Part shown: positions 18,072 to 25,707 of the stretch, in pieces
Numbering within the stretch: position 1 is the stretch's first letter
How the letters are laid out: every line of letters starts with the position of its first letter
DNA from: Bacteroidota bacterium
GTDB taxonomy: Bacteria > Bacteroidota > Bacteroidia > J057 > JADKCL01
Length of the DNA stretch: 64,000 nucleotides
Reading direction: 5' to 3'
NCBI GenBank assembly: GCA_016718825.1
Contig: JADKCL010000038.1
Span: 22,665 to 86,664, forward strand
Position numbers and translations under genes: made by a program
Notes under the pieces: generated by a model
Database searches by the model: none
The model's input: the letters and a program-made list of their open reading frames with translations, nothing else
Told to the model about the DNA's origin: nothing

Positions 18072-18240
18072 AAGTCAGCACTGGCAGGAGGGAACTATGC
18101 CGGAGGCCGGGGGGTTAGCCCCACCCGCGGATTCAGTCTCCTGCCAGTTGCTTTGGGATACCCCGAATAGAAACCTGGGAAAGACCCATTAAAGGTCCTG
18201 GGAGAGCCCATCGCTGCTGGCTTTTCAACGAAAGAACTTA
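18072..18240 (+). ncRNA. Candidate IS110 bridge RNA in the left end of the element
   Basis: The non-coding stretch just upstream of the transposase is strongly structured. ACTGGCAGGAG (18080-18090) pairs with CTCCTGCCAGT (18138-18148) and encloses GGGGTTAGCCCC and CCGGAGGCCGG hairpins. A second block to about 18220 also has self-complementary pieces. IS110-group elements are known to encode the bridge RNA that chooses donor and target in exactly this position. The loops were not tested against the flanks. The ends given are approximate. Confidence 0.55.
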
Positions 18241-18252
18241 TTCTAAAAATTT

Positions 18253-19263
18253 ATGGAAAAGTACAGTTTTTTTGTCGGAATCGACATTTCCAAAGGCCAT
18301 CTGGATTTTTGCATTCGCAATTCAAGCGTCCGTCTGGGCTTCAACAGGGTCCCGAACGATCCAGGCGGGATCAAGGAGGCAATTAAGTGGATGCGCTCCT
18401 TTGAGGGCTTCAGGGTAAAGGAATGCCTGGCATGCCTTGAACACACTGGGATCTATGGACTTACCGTCCTTGAGACCCTGCATCGCTTGGACTTTGCGGT
18501 TTGGATGGAGGTTGCTGCTTGCATCAAGAATGGGTCTGGCAGCCTGATGCGGGGCAAGAACGACAAGGTCGACGCCAGCAGGATCGCCGATTACGCCCAC
18601 CGTTTCAGGGCCGACGCCAAGCTTTGGGAACCCCCGCGCAAAGAGATTACCTTGCTCGCCGACCTGATGGCTTCACGTACGCGCCTGATGGCGGTGATCA
18701 GTAAGCTGGCGGTTCCGGTCAACGAGATCAAGTCCTTCAAGGCAAAGGGGCACTATGAGAAGATCAAAGACGCCTCGAAAAAGACCATTGAAGCCGCCAG
18801 GAAAGAGGCCAAGGCGATTGAAAAGCAAATCTTGGAGATCATGATGGGTGATGCCGTGCTGGCCAGACTCTACGAGGTTGTGACATCGGTACAGGGAGTG
18901 GGCTTCGTCACCGCAACCAACCTCATCATCGCCACCAACGAGTTCAAGTACATTAACGACCCCCGCAAGCTGGCTTGCAATGCCGGTTGTGCCCCCTTCG
19001 AACACAGTTCCGGGACAAGTATCAGGGGACGGAACAAGGTCTCCCACAAGGCCAACAAGCGATTAAAGTCATTGTTGCACATGTGCGCGACAAGCGCCCT
19101 GCAAGCAGAGGGAGAGTTCAAGGTCTATTTCGACCGAAAGATCGCTGAGGGGAAGAATAAGTTCATAGTAATCAATGCAATACGCAACAAGATCATCCAC
19201 AGGGTCTGTGCTTGCGTCAGGGAGGATCGCCTGTACACGAAGTTCCCGAAAACAGTGGCGTAA
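18253..19263 (+). CDS. IS110-family transposase (DEDD/RuvC-like recombinase)
   Basis: A protein of 336 residues. The RuvC-like N-terminal domain shows VGIDISKGHLDFCI (Asp11), LEHTGIYG (Glu) and KNDKVDASRIADYAHR (two Asp), the DEDD tetrad. The C-terminal Transposase_20 domain has VQGVGFVTATNL, GCAPFEHSSGTS (candidate catalytic serine) and HKANKRLKSLLHMCA. A helical linker around 150-200 separates them. All expected motifs are intact, so the element may be active. Translation starts at an ATG 13 bases past an AT-rich stretch. Confidence 0.92.
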   Translation: MEKYSFFVGIDISKGHLDFCIRNSSVRLGFNRVPNDPGGIKEAIKWMRSFEGFRVKECLACLEHTGIYGLTVLETLHRLDFAVWMEVAACIKNGSGSLMRGKNDKVDASRIADYAHRFRADAKLWEPPRKEITLLADLMASRTRLMAVISKLAVPVNEIKSFKAKGHYEKIKDASKKTIEAARKEAKAIEKQILEIMMGDAVLARLYEVVTSVQGVGFVTATNLIIATNEFKYINDPRKLACNAGCAPFEHSSGTSIRGRNKVSHKANKRLKSLLHMCATSALQAEGEFKVYFDRKIAEGKNKFIVINAIRNKIIHRVCACVREDRLYTKFPKTVA

Positions 19264-19402
19264 CCGCAACCACTTGGCAATCAAAACCTGCTCAAAAATA
19301 TCGCACAGTGCGGTAAGGGCTCCCTATTGCCTTAAATGTCCAGAAAAAAAACATGAAAAATATTTGTCACATCACTTGCATACACCATAGAAATCCGCCG
19401 CC

Positions 19403-20266
19403 TCATAGGATCATCTTCTCGATGGGGCAGACGACAATGCCTTCGGCGCCAGCGGCTTTGAGTTTCCCGATGATTTCCCAGAATTCGTCTTCGTGGACAA
19501 CGCTGTGGAGGCTGCTCCAACCTTCCATCGCGAGCGGCAAAATCGTCGGACTTTTGATGCCTGGCAGCACGCGGCAGATTTCGTCGAGGGCATCGTTGGG
19601 GGCGTTGAGAAGAATGTACTTGTTTTTGCGCGCGTTTTTGACGGCGCGGATGCGGAAGAGAAGCTTGTCGAGCAGGGCTTGCTTGGAAGGCGAAATCCCG
19701 GGGTGGGCAACGAGGACAGCTTGGCTTCGGAGCACCGTTTCGACCTCGACCAAACCGTTGCTCAGCAGCGTACTGCCCGAACTCACGATGTCAAAGATCG
19801 CTTCTGCAAGTCCGATGCCCGGTGCAATCTCCACGCTGCCGCTGATTTCCTCGATTTCCGCGGAAATCTTGTTTTCGCGCAGGTAGTTGCCGAGAATTTC
19901 AGGGTAGGAGGTGGCGATTTTTTTGCCGTTGAACCAGCTGGGATCGGTGTATTTTTCTTCCCTGCGAATGGCGAGGCAAAGCCTGCAATACGCGAATCCG
20001 AGGGCCTCGACGGTTTGGACAGGCTTCTGCTTTTCCAAGACCACGTTTTCGCCGAGGATGCCCGCGTCTGCCACGCCATCGTGCACGTACTGCGGAATGT
20101 CGTCGTCGCGCAAAAACAGCACCTCCAACGGGAAGTTGCTCGCCGCTGCCAGCAGCTTTTGACTGCCATTGGGGACGTTGATCCCGCATTCCTCGAGCAG
20201 GAGGAGGCTTTTTTCGCTCAGTCGGCCGCTTTTCTGGACCGCAATTCTCAATTTTTCAGTTCCCAT
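19403..20266 (-). CDS. hisG: HisG: ATP phosphoribosyltransferase (long form)
   Basis: A 287-residue first enzyme of histidine synthesis, joining ATP and PRPP; it is feedback-inhibited by histidine through the C-terminal domain of the long form. LRIAVQKSGRLSEKS, DAGILGENVV and DIVSSGSTL (PRPP loop region) are present. Residues from about 215 form the regulatory domain ending GAEGIVVCPIEKMIL. It is the first structural gene, directly behind the attenuator. 19264-19402 downstream holds only the IS edge. Confidence 0.95.
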   Translation of the reverse strand: MGTEKLRIAVQKSGRLSEKSLLLLEECGINVPNGSQKLLAAASNFPLEVLFLRDDDIPQYVHDGVADAGILGENVVLEKQKPVQTVEALGFAYCRLCLAIRREEKYTDPSWFNGKKIATSYPEILGNYLRENKISAEIEEISGSVEIAPGIGLAEAIFDIVSSGSTLLSNGLVEVETVLRSQAVLVAHPGISPSKQALLDKLLFRIRAVKNARKNKYILLNAPNDALDEICRVLPGIKSPTILPLAMEGWSSLHSVVHEDEFWEIIGKLKAAGAEGIVVCPIEKMIL

Positions 20267-20304
20267 TCGCTTTTTCTCCGCCTTGGCGGCTTCAAATTCT
20301 CCAA

Positions 20305-20340
20305 AAACAAAAAAAGCCTGCCGGAGATCGGCAGGCTTTT
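20305..20340 (-). terminator. his operon attenuator (leader terminator)
   Basis: On the minus strand AAAAGCCTGCC - GATCTCC - GGCAGGCTTTT forms an 11-bp stem followed by TTTGTTTTTGG, ending about 40 bases before hisG. The segment CTCCGGC (plus 20320-20326, loop and 3' arm) is exactly complementary to GCCGGAG within the last codons of the leader peptide (plus 20379-20385). That pairing provides a competing antiterminator when a ribosome stalls upstream. Confidence 0.85.
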
Positions 20341-20375
20341 GTATCGTTTACAGTTTTGATACGACAGCGTGACCA

Positions 20376-20432
20376 TCACTCCGGCTTTGCAGCAGGGAAA
20401 CGATGATGGTGGTGATGCAGCGTCAAAAACAT
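20376..20432 (-). CDS. hisL: his leader peptide with five consecutive histidine codons
   Basis: An 18-residue ORF, MFLTLHHHHHRFPAAKPE, preceded by AAGGAAG about 5 bases from its ATG, a good ribosome-binding site. Five His codons in a row directly before an attenuator and hisG are the hallmark of transcription attenuation by histidyl-tRNA supply, as in enterobacterial hisL. A ribosome reaching the stop would cover GCCGGAG and let the terminator form. A stall at the His codons frees it to pair with the terminator arm. Longer in-frame upstream starts exist but lack such a site. Confidence 0.87.
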   Translation of the reverse strand: MFLTLHHHHHRFPAAKPE

Positions 20433-20586
20433 GTTTCTTCCTTGAATTGTGATAGCAAGATTGGGAAGGCATTCGTTGAAAAGCAAATCAAATCTTGGAA
20501 TGAAATTGTTAGTGATTGATTGTGAGTGAAATAAAAGTGAAACGCGATTCGTTCGTCGCTTGTAAATCAAATTCGTACCTTTCATC

Positions 20587-21183
20587 ATGCGTTTCCGGTG
20601 GACCGTTTTTGTCTTGACTTTAGCTGCGGCACTTCCCGTATTTGGGCAGCAGGTCGTCGTAACAGGATCTATTGTGGAACATGTGGATGGCTGGATACGA
20701 AGGGGGCATGCGGTTCGGTATTGGCGCGAGGATCCGCCGGATTCGATCAAAGACCCGATGCTCATATTCAACCATCAATACGAATTTGTACGCGCTCCAG
20801 GCTGGATGATTGACATCGCGTACCACTACGTCAACCATTGCTGCACAGATACATGGTGTGGCATGGATGTTTATTTGTTCATTCCCCGCGAAGAACTCAA
20901 ACGAAAGGTCCGGTCTTTGACGATTTCCCTGCCGGATTCCCGGCATGTATCGGCAACCAATGTCTATGGACGGTGGTACACTTCTTCTCCGGTTGAGCAA
21001 TTGCAGGGCAATATTCAACTGAGCCGCAAAGGCTTGGCAAGGTGGAAGGCCGAGGTAAAGATCGACGGCATCTATGAGGAGGAAGATACGTTCAAGGTTC
21101 CCCACGTCACATGTAAACTGCGAAGGTTTCCCGCCTCCTTGTCCCGGGAATTGAAGCCCGGAGAGATCATTTGGGGAATCTAA
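20587..21183 (+). CDS. Uncharacterised secreted protein
   Basis: A protein of 198 residues with a signal peptide (MRFRWTVFVLTLAAALPVFG, cleavage near QQ). The mature part is beta-rich with a Cys pair and an extra Cys in NHCCTDTWCG. I recognise no family. It is divergent from the his leader, with about 150 bases between, which must hold both promoters; no convincing consensus element was found for either. Confidence 0.6.
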   Translation: MRFRWTVFVLTLAAALPVFGQQVVVTGSIVEHVDGWIRRGHAVRYWREDPPDSIKDPMLIFNHQYEFVRAPGWMIDIAYHYVNHCCTDTWCGMDVYLFIPREELKRKVRSLTISLPDSRHVSATNVYGRWYTSSPVEQLQGNIQLSRKGLARWKAEVKIDGIYEEEDTFKVPHVTCKLRRFPASLSRELKPGEIIWGI

Positions 21184-21330
21184 CGCGCTTCGATTGAGAC
21201 GCGCCACGAGAACAAACACTTTGATAGCGAACGAACTATTTTCAAAATACTTCGCCTGCTACTAAAATTTTTCCACGCATACATTCGTTGGGGACTTGTT
21301 GAGCATCTATTCATCAAAATCCCACCGATT

Positions 21331-22539
21331 ATGAAAAAGTTCCTTGGTTTGCTTTCCGCCGTTGCCATCTCGACAACCCTGCTGCCAGCGCAGTACAATT
21401 CCGAAAATCTTGTATTGAACAAAGAAGAGGCCGTCGAACGCTTTTCCTTCGACAAACTCCGCATCTATCCCATCACCGCCAACCGCGTTTTCATTGAGGC
21501 CCACAAATCAACCGGCAATTTCAAGCCCCTCAAAGCAGGATTGGAGGATGGATCCATCAAAATCATCGAACGCGGAGCAGCCGCGATTGAGCCTGAAGTA
21601 AATGCCGAGACCTTGGGGATGTTGCCACCGACCAATTTGGACGCATCCGATGAAGTCGCCGTCGAAGAGACTCCGGCCGAGCACCGCGATTACGACGGGC
21701 ATGTCATTCGCTACGAACAGATTCAGGTCAACAATGTCGCTACACGGAATATCTCCGAGGAATCGTTGCCACAACAGCGCATCAACAATGACCATCTGAA
21801 TATTCAGCAAATCCAGATGAATGGCGATGGCGGCGGTGCAAGCGACGAAGTCAACAAGCTTTTCATCCAAAACACGGGCAATGACAGCATTTTTATCATG
21901 GCGGGCGAAGTCGTGAAGGGCGGCAAACAGGACCGCGTGATTGCCATGGACATGGTCATTCCGCCGCATAGCGAGCCCATTGATCTCTCGGTGTTTTGTG
22001 TGGAACACGGTCGTTGGACCTATGACGGCTCCGACGCATCCGACGGATTTACGGGCCATGCCAACGTTGCCAATACGAGCGTGCGCAAGGCCGCAGTCGT
22101 TTCCAAGAATCAGTCCGAAGTTTGGTCAAAGGTCGAAGAAGTGACGACCGCCAACGATGCCCAAACCTCCACCGGCACCCTCAATGCGCTGGAAAAGGAT
22201 GCAGATTACCAAAAGGAGCTCAAGGAATACGAAGCCAAATTTGGCACTGTGCCGACGTCGATGCCCTCTGTCATCGGCTTGGTTGCCGTGACCGGTAACC
22301 GCGTGATCGGCTGCGACATGTTTGCTACGCCCGACTTATTCCGCAATGCCTACCCCGACCTGCTGAAAAGTTACGCCTCCGAAGCCATCACCTCCGGTGC
22401 TAAAGTGACCATCAGTCAGGATGCCGTCGACAAGTACATCGCCAACATCCTCGACGAATCCAAGCAGAAGGAACGCGTGGAGGAAAACGGGCAGATGTTC
22501 CGACGTGGGACGCGGACCTTGCATATCAATGCGTTTTAA
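21331..22539 (+). CDS. ARPP-1 (DUF6569-like) family secreted protein
   Basis: A protein of 402 residues. Residues 1-20 are a signal peptide (FLGLLSAVAISTTLLPAQ). From about 180 the block LFIQNTGNDSIFIMAGEVVKGG, QDRVIAMDMVIPPHSEPIDL and SVFCVEHGRW is characteristic of the ARPP-1 domain, named for its association with ADP-ribosylation and rhodanese-phosphatase systems. The molecular role is unknown. An acidic low-complexity stretch precedes it. Monocistronic as far as seen. Confidence 0.75.
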   Translation: MKKFLGLLSAVAISTTLLPAQYNSENLVLNKEEAVERFSFDKLRIYPITANRVFIEAHKSTGNFKPLKAGLEDGSIKIIERGAAAIEPEVNAETLGMLPPTNLDASDEVAVEETPAEHRDYDGHVIRYEQIQVNNVATRNISEESLPQQRINNDHLNIQQIQMNGDGGGASDEVNKLFIQNTGNDSIFIMAGEVVKGGKQDRVIAMDMVIPPHSEPIDLSVFCVEHGRWTYDGSDASDGFTGHANVANTSVRKAAVVSKNQSEVWSKVEEVTTANDAQTSTGTLNALEKDADYQKELKEYEAKFGTVPTSMPSVIGLVAVTGNRVIGCDMFATPDLFRNAYPDLLKSYASEAITSGAKVTISQDAVDKYIANILDESKQKERVEENGQMFRRGTRTLHINAF

Positions 22540-22902
22540 GGGTTGTGTTTCTGGCAAAAAGTATGTCCGGGCAATGGGAGGTGAGAGAGTAAACCTCCCG
22601 GGTTGAAGAGTTTAACGGCTTTGCACAAATGCAGGTTTGAGGTAAATTGCTTGACAGGAAACAGAAAATTCCCCCTTCGCCCTCTTGCCTTGCGGCAGGA
22701 GGGTTCGGGGGGATCGTTTCCCCAAAGGGAATCGACTAAAGAAACCGCGTGGTGTAATCTCCCCTCAGGGAGGACCGATTTGGGAACCCGGGGCCAAAAG
22801 TCCCTGGCGCATTACTCACAACCGGGCATTTCACTTACCTCCCTCTTCGGTCACATCGCGTAAAATCGGCTTTGCCCCACAGGGCCTGCCGTAAAGTCTT
22901 TT
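22540..22902. other. Non-coding spacer with palindromic GC-rich segments
   Basis: This stretch between convergent genes contains several inverted pieces (CCCTCTTGCC...GGCAGGAGGG, TCGTTTCCCC...GGGAATCGA, CCCCTCAGGGAGG) and no believable ORF; an 86-codon frame here has no support. It resembles the dispersed extragenic repeats common in Bacteroidota contigs, but no second copy is visible in this window. Confidence 0.4.
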
Positions 22903-22923
22903 CCGTGCAACACGGTATTTTTT
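22903..22923 (+). terminator. Short Rho-independent terminator
   Basis: CCGTG-CAA-CACGG followed by TATTTTTT. It lies between the ARPP-1 gene and the convergent eCIS operon and would stop plus-strand transcription from entering the operon antisense. Confidence 0.5.
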
Positions 22924-22931
22924 CAGTCTTG

Positions 22932-23762
22932 CTACAATTTGCCCCTCAGCTTGGGTGAGGCCTCAGGACCAAGAAAGTAGCGCAGACTCGTCCACAACGA
23001 ACCATCCTTGTGCGGATACAGCACAAAAGTTTCAGAAAATGGCCCAAACAACTTGGGCTGATCTGAATTGAGATCAGGGTTGTCAATGGCAATCCTGACT
23101 TTGAATACTTGCAATCTGGACTTCATCGTACCTGTCCCGCGCGGCCACGGTTGCTTTTCCATGGGAAAATCATCGGGTTCAAGTCCCAAATGCGGGTTGG
23201 TCATCCCTTCGGTGCGATAATAGCTCCAAGGTCCGAGATCAAGATGCGTTTCGTCGAATGGGTGTGTAGAGACGTCCCATTCAGTGTTGCGCGAGGGAAT
23301 GGATTGCGTCAAGCCCCCGATCGTCGCAAATTGACCGCCATCAAAATACCTTGCCCCGCTGACAACGCTTCCTGATGTGCGGAAATAGTCGGCACCATGT
23401 TGATGGGAGGGATGGACGAATCGCTTTTTCATGAAAACTGCATCACGGTTTTCTGTTTTTTTGTTCAAAAATGTGCGCAATTCTGCCTTTTTGTAACGAT
23501 ACAGAAAGAACTTGGGTCCGAATTTGAGGAATTTCTCATCCGAGCCTTCCCAGGATGCATAAACCTGATCGTGCCCGTAATGCTCATTTGCAAAGTCACG
23601 CTTGATCTTGATGCGTGGCTGCGGGATTTGGAACTGCATTTCGCTGATCAGCGCACGCAATGAAATCTTGCTCGTAACGCCTTCATGCACAACCGCCAAC
23701 AAGTCATCCAGCGCCAAATTTGCGGCCAAAGGCAATTCCGATATTTTCTTGTCCTCGTTCAT
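22932..23762 (-). CDS. Possible eCIS tail-fibre/accessory protein, last gene of the operon
   Basis: A protein of 276 residues. The first 35 residues, including ISELPLAANLALDDLLAVVHE and then GVTSKISL, match the short adaptor motif found at the start of many phage tail-fibre and appendage proteins. The remainder is not recognised and has no repeats. Its place at the 3' end of the eCIS cluster, 151 bases past the tape-measure gene, supports a role as fibre or attachment factor, but it could also be unrelated cargo. Confidence 0.5.
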   Translation of the reverse strand: MNEDKKISELPLAANLALDDLLAVVHEGVTSKISLRALISEMQFQIPQPRIKIKRDFANEHYGHDQVYASWEGSDEKFLKFGPKFFLYRYKKAELRTFLNKKTENRDAVFMKKRFVHPSHQHGADYFRTSGSVVSGARYFDGGQFATIGGLTQSIPSRNTEWDVSTHPFDETHLDLGPWSYYRTEGMTNPHLGLEPDDFPMEKQPWPRGTGTMKSRLQVFKVRIAIDNPDLNSDQPKLFGPFSETFVLYPHKDGSLWTSLRYFLGPEASPKLRGKL

Positions 23763-23913
23763 AAATGCACAATTTCATTTGAAAAACCTCGATACCTTCC
23801 GCACAATTGCCCTCGTCCCAGGCCACTTGGTTTCGCTGAGATAAATATAGGAGAATTCAGCAATAATTCCGAGAAATTCGCCTGAAAATATATGCGGAAA
23901 TGCATGTTCTTTT

Positions 23914-25707
23914 TCACCAATCAACGGTTAATAATCCTTGCATCCATGGCAGTTTAATCATGCCAAAACTCCACGGCAAAAACTCCAGTAAAATGTCAAT
24001 GGTATGACGGTCCACTTTGAGATTCCATCCATGATCTGTGAAGGTTAATTTTCCTTCGCGCATCAAAAAAGCCTCTCTAAATTGGTCAGGAGAAAGCTTT
24101 CCCGCTTTTTTCCAGTGTTCATTGGCAGCTGTCAACAACGATTCAGCCTCAGCCAATGCAGTCTCGGAAAGTTCCATGTGCGCGCGCACAGGTCGATCGA
24201 TTTCCATCCCGCAAAGGAGTTTTGGCAATGGCATTCTTGCTTCGGAAACTTCAGTTTCGCCATAGGCCAAAAATGCCGTGAGCATTACCGCATTTTCTTG
24301 CATGATTTCGCTCTCAAAATTGCCATCTTTCATCCAACCCAAACTTTCGAAGCAATATTTCAAAAATGGATTGAGCAAGACCAACCCGGCATTGTCGATG
24401 AACAGCGAGGAATCGTCTGCCCAAGCGCGGGGGCTGTCTGAATTTGCCACCTTTGCAGTCTTTTTTTGCGGACTTTCCTGATTGAGTTTCGAGGAATGTA
24501 CTTCCTTTTTTGTTTTTGCGTCAAATTCCTCTTTATCAATGTTCTTTGAATCCTTGGGGGAGTACAGCCCTTCGGATTCCGTGGGCGTTTTGGAGTGTAC
24601 GCGTTTTTTGTGGGCTTCGACTCCCAGAATTTGATAGACCCAGCGCTGTTGTTGCTCGGGCAGGGCCTCGACCTCGCGTTGGATGTTTTCCTTGAAATTC
24701 ACTTCACTTTTGGCAACTGTGCCGAGACTCATCGATTGAAAGAGGAGCTCGCGTATTTCCGATTGAAGAAAAGACGCCAATTCCAGCGGCAAAGATTCCG
24801 TTTCAAAAGGAGGGGTTGTATTCGCTTTCAATTCCGCGTTTTCCCCCGGGAATATTGGAGACAAAATCAACAATTGTTGTAAACCCAATTGTCCAAGTTG
24901 CGACTTCAATGCGATGGCGGAGCACTTTCCGGATTGAATCCAATCGCTGACCATGGCCAATAAAGTTGCTTGGTGTTGCTGCGAATAGCGCTGAAGCTGT
25001 GGAAGATGGCCCAACAAATACCCCTGCACCAAGGCGATCCGATGATCCTTTTGGCTTGGAAGCCAGGGAATCGTGGTGGAAATGGTCTCGGTCGCTGCCT
25101 GCAAAAAAGAAACAAGCCTTGCGATCTCGGCCGCCTGCACATCACTCAGCAGGGCAAGCAATTGAACCTGAAGTGGCAAAGGAAATTGAAGACCGATCCT
25201 GCGGATGACGGCTGGATTCGAGAGCCGCGGAACCAAGGCAGCTTTCAAGGGCTCGGAATACCCCTCCAACAGGGTTTCGAGCAATGCAACCGGGAGATTT
25301 TTGTGCGATGCCGAATCCCATTGCTGCAGACCTGTTTCCAGAAAGGCGATCAAGTTGGCGAGATCTGAAGACGCCACCGATTCTTGGGTGATGGTGACCG
25401 TATTCTCCTGCGTGGAATCCTTTGCCATTGCTTCCGCAAAAGCCGCCCTCAGCTTCTCCGTTACCATTCGCGGAAAATCCATGTGAAGATCCTGCAGGTC
25501 AATCGTTCCCAAATCCAATTGAAGGCGGTCTATCCGAATCAACTGATCTGCAGGTGCAAGTGCATCAAATTCCTGTTCCAGCATCGGAATCACCGCAGCT
25601 TGAAACAATGCAATCACTTGCGATTGAATCTCATAGGCACGCGCCTTGTCGCGCACCTTTATTTGAAGATGACTTTTTTGGACGATATGTGTGGCAGGCA
25701 AGCTCAA
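23914..25707 (-). CDS. eCIS tape-measure protein (Afp14/Pvc14-like)
   Basis: A protein of 597 residues. The N-terminus THIVQKSHLQIKVRDKARAY and IRIDRLQLDLGTIDL, and the C-terminal block beginning LSPDQFREAFLMREGKL and ending in LPWSFGMIKLPWM and LLTVDW, are the signatures of the contractile-injection-system tape-measure family. It sets sheath and tube length. The middle is low-complexity and Lys/Glu/Ser-rich (about 370-430). Its ATG overlaps the upstream stop (ATGA), so it is translated with the Ig-repeat gene. Confidence 0.87.
   Translation of the reverse strand: MSLPATHIVQKSHLQIKVRDKARAYEIQSQVIALFQAAVIPMLEQEFDALAPADQLIRIDRLQLDLGTIDLQDLHMDFPRMVTEKLRAAFAEAMAKDSTQENTVTITQESVASSDLANLIAFLETGLQQWDSASHKNLPVALLETLLEGYSEPLKAALVPRLSNPAVIRRIGLQFPLPLQVQLLALLSDVQAAEIARLVSFLQAATETISTTIPWLPSQKDHRIALVQGYLLGHLPQLQRYSQQHQATLLAMVSDWIQSGKCSAIALKSQLGQLGLQQLLILSPIFPGENAELKANTTPPFETESLPLELASFLQSEIRELLFQSMSLGTVAKSEVNFKENIQREVEALPEQQQRWVYQILGVEAHKKRVHSKTPTESEGLYSPKDSKNIDKEEFDAKTKKEVHSSKLNQESPQKKTAKVANSDSPRAWADDSSLFIDNAGLVLLNPFLKYCFESLGWMKDGNFESEIMQENAVMLTAFLAYGETEVSEARMPLPKLLCGMEIDRPVRAHMELSETALAEAESLLTAANEHWKKAGKLSPDQFREAFLMREGKLTFTDHGWNLKVDRHTIDILLEFLPWSFGMIKLPWMQGLLTVDW

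Larger units (their letters stand above)
18070..19290 (+). mobile_element. IS110-family insertion sequence inside the his operon
   Basis: The element consists of the structured left end plus the transposase gene and a short right end. It sits between hisG and hisD, which are normally adjacent, and reads against the operon. IS110 elements lack long terminal inverted repeats and make no target duplication, so the exact borders cannot be set by eye. Either edge could be off by some tens of bases. The spacer 17835-18069 next to hisD shows only AT-rich and GTGAAAAGT-like sequence. Confidence 0.7.

Noticed and set aside
20548..20583. Shared promoter motif TTCGTCGCTT before the genes at 10776 and 20587
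   Set aside because: At 20587 the -7-like TACCTTTC is only 3 bases from the ATG, which would put the start site inside the gene; probably chance.
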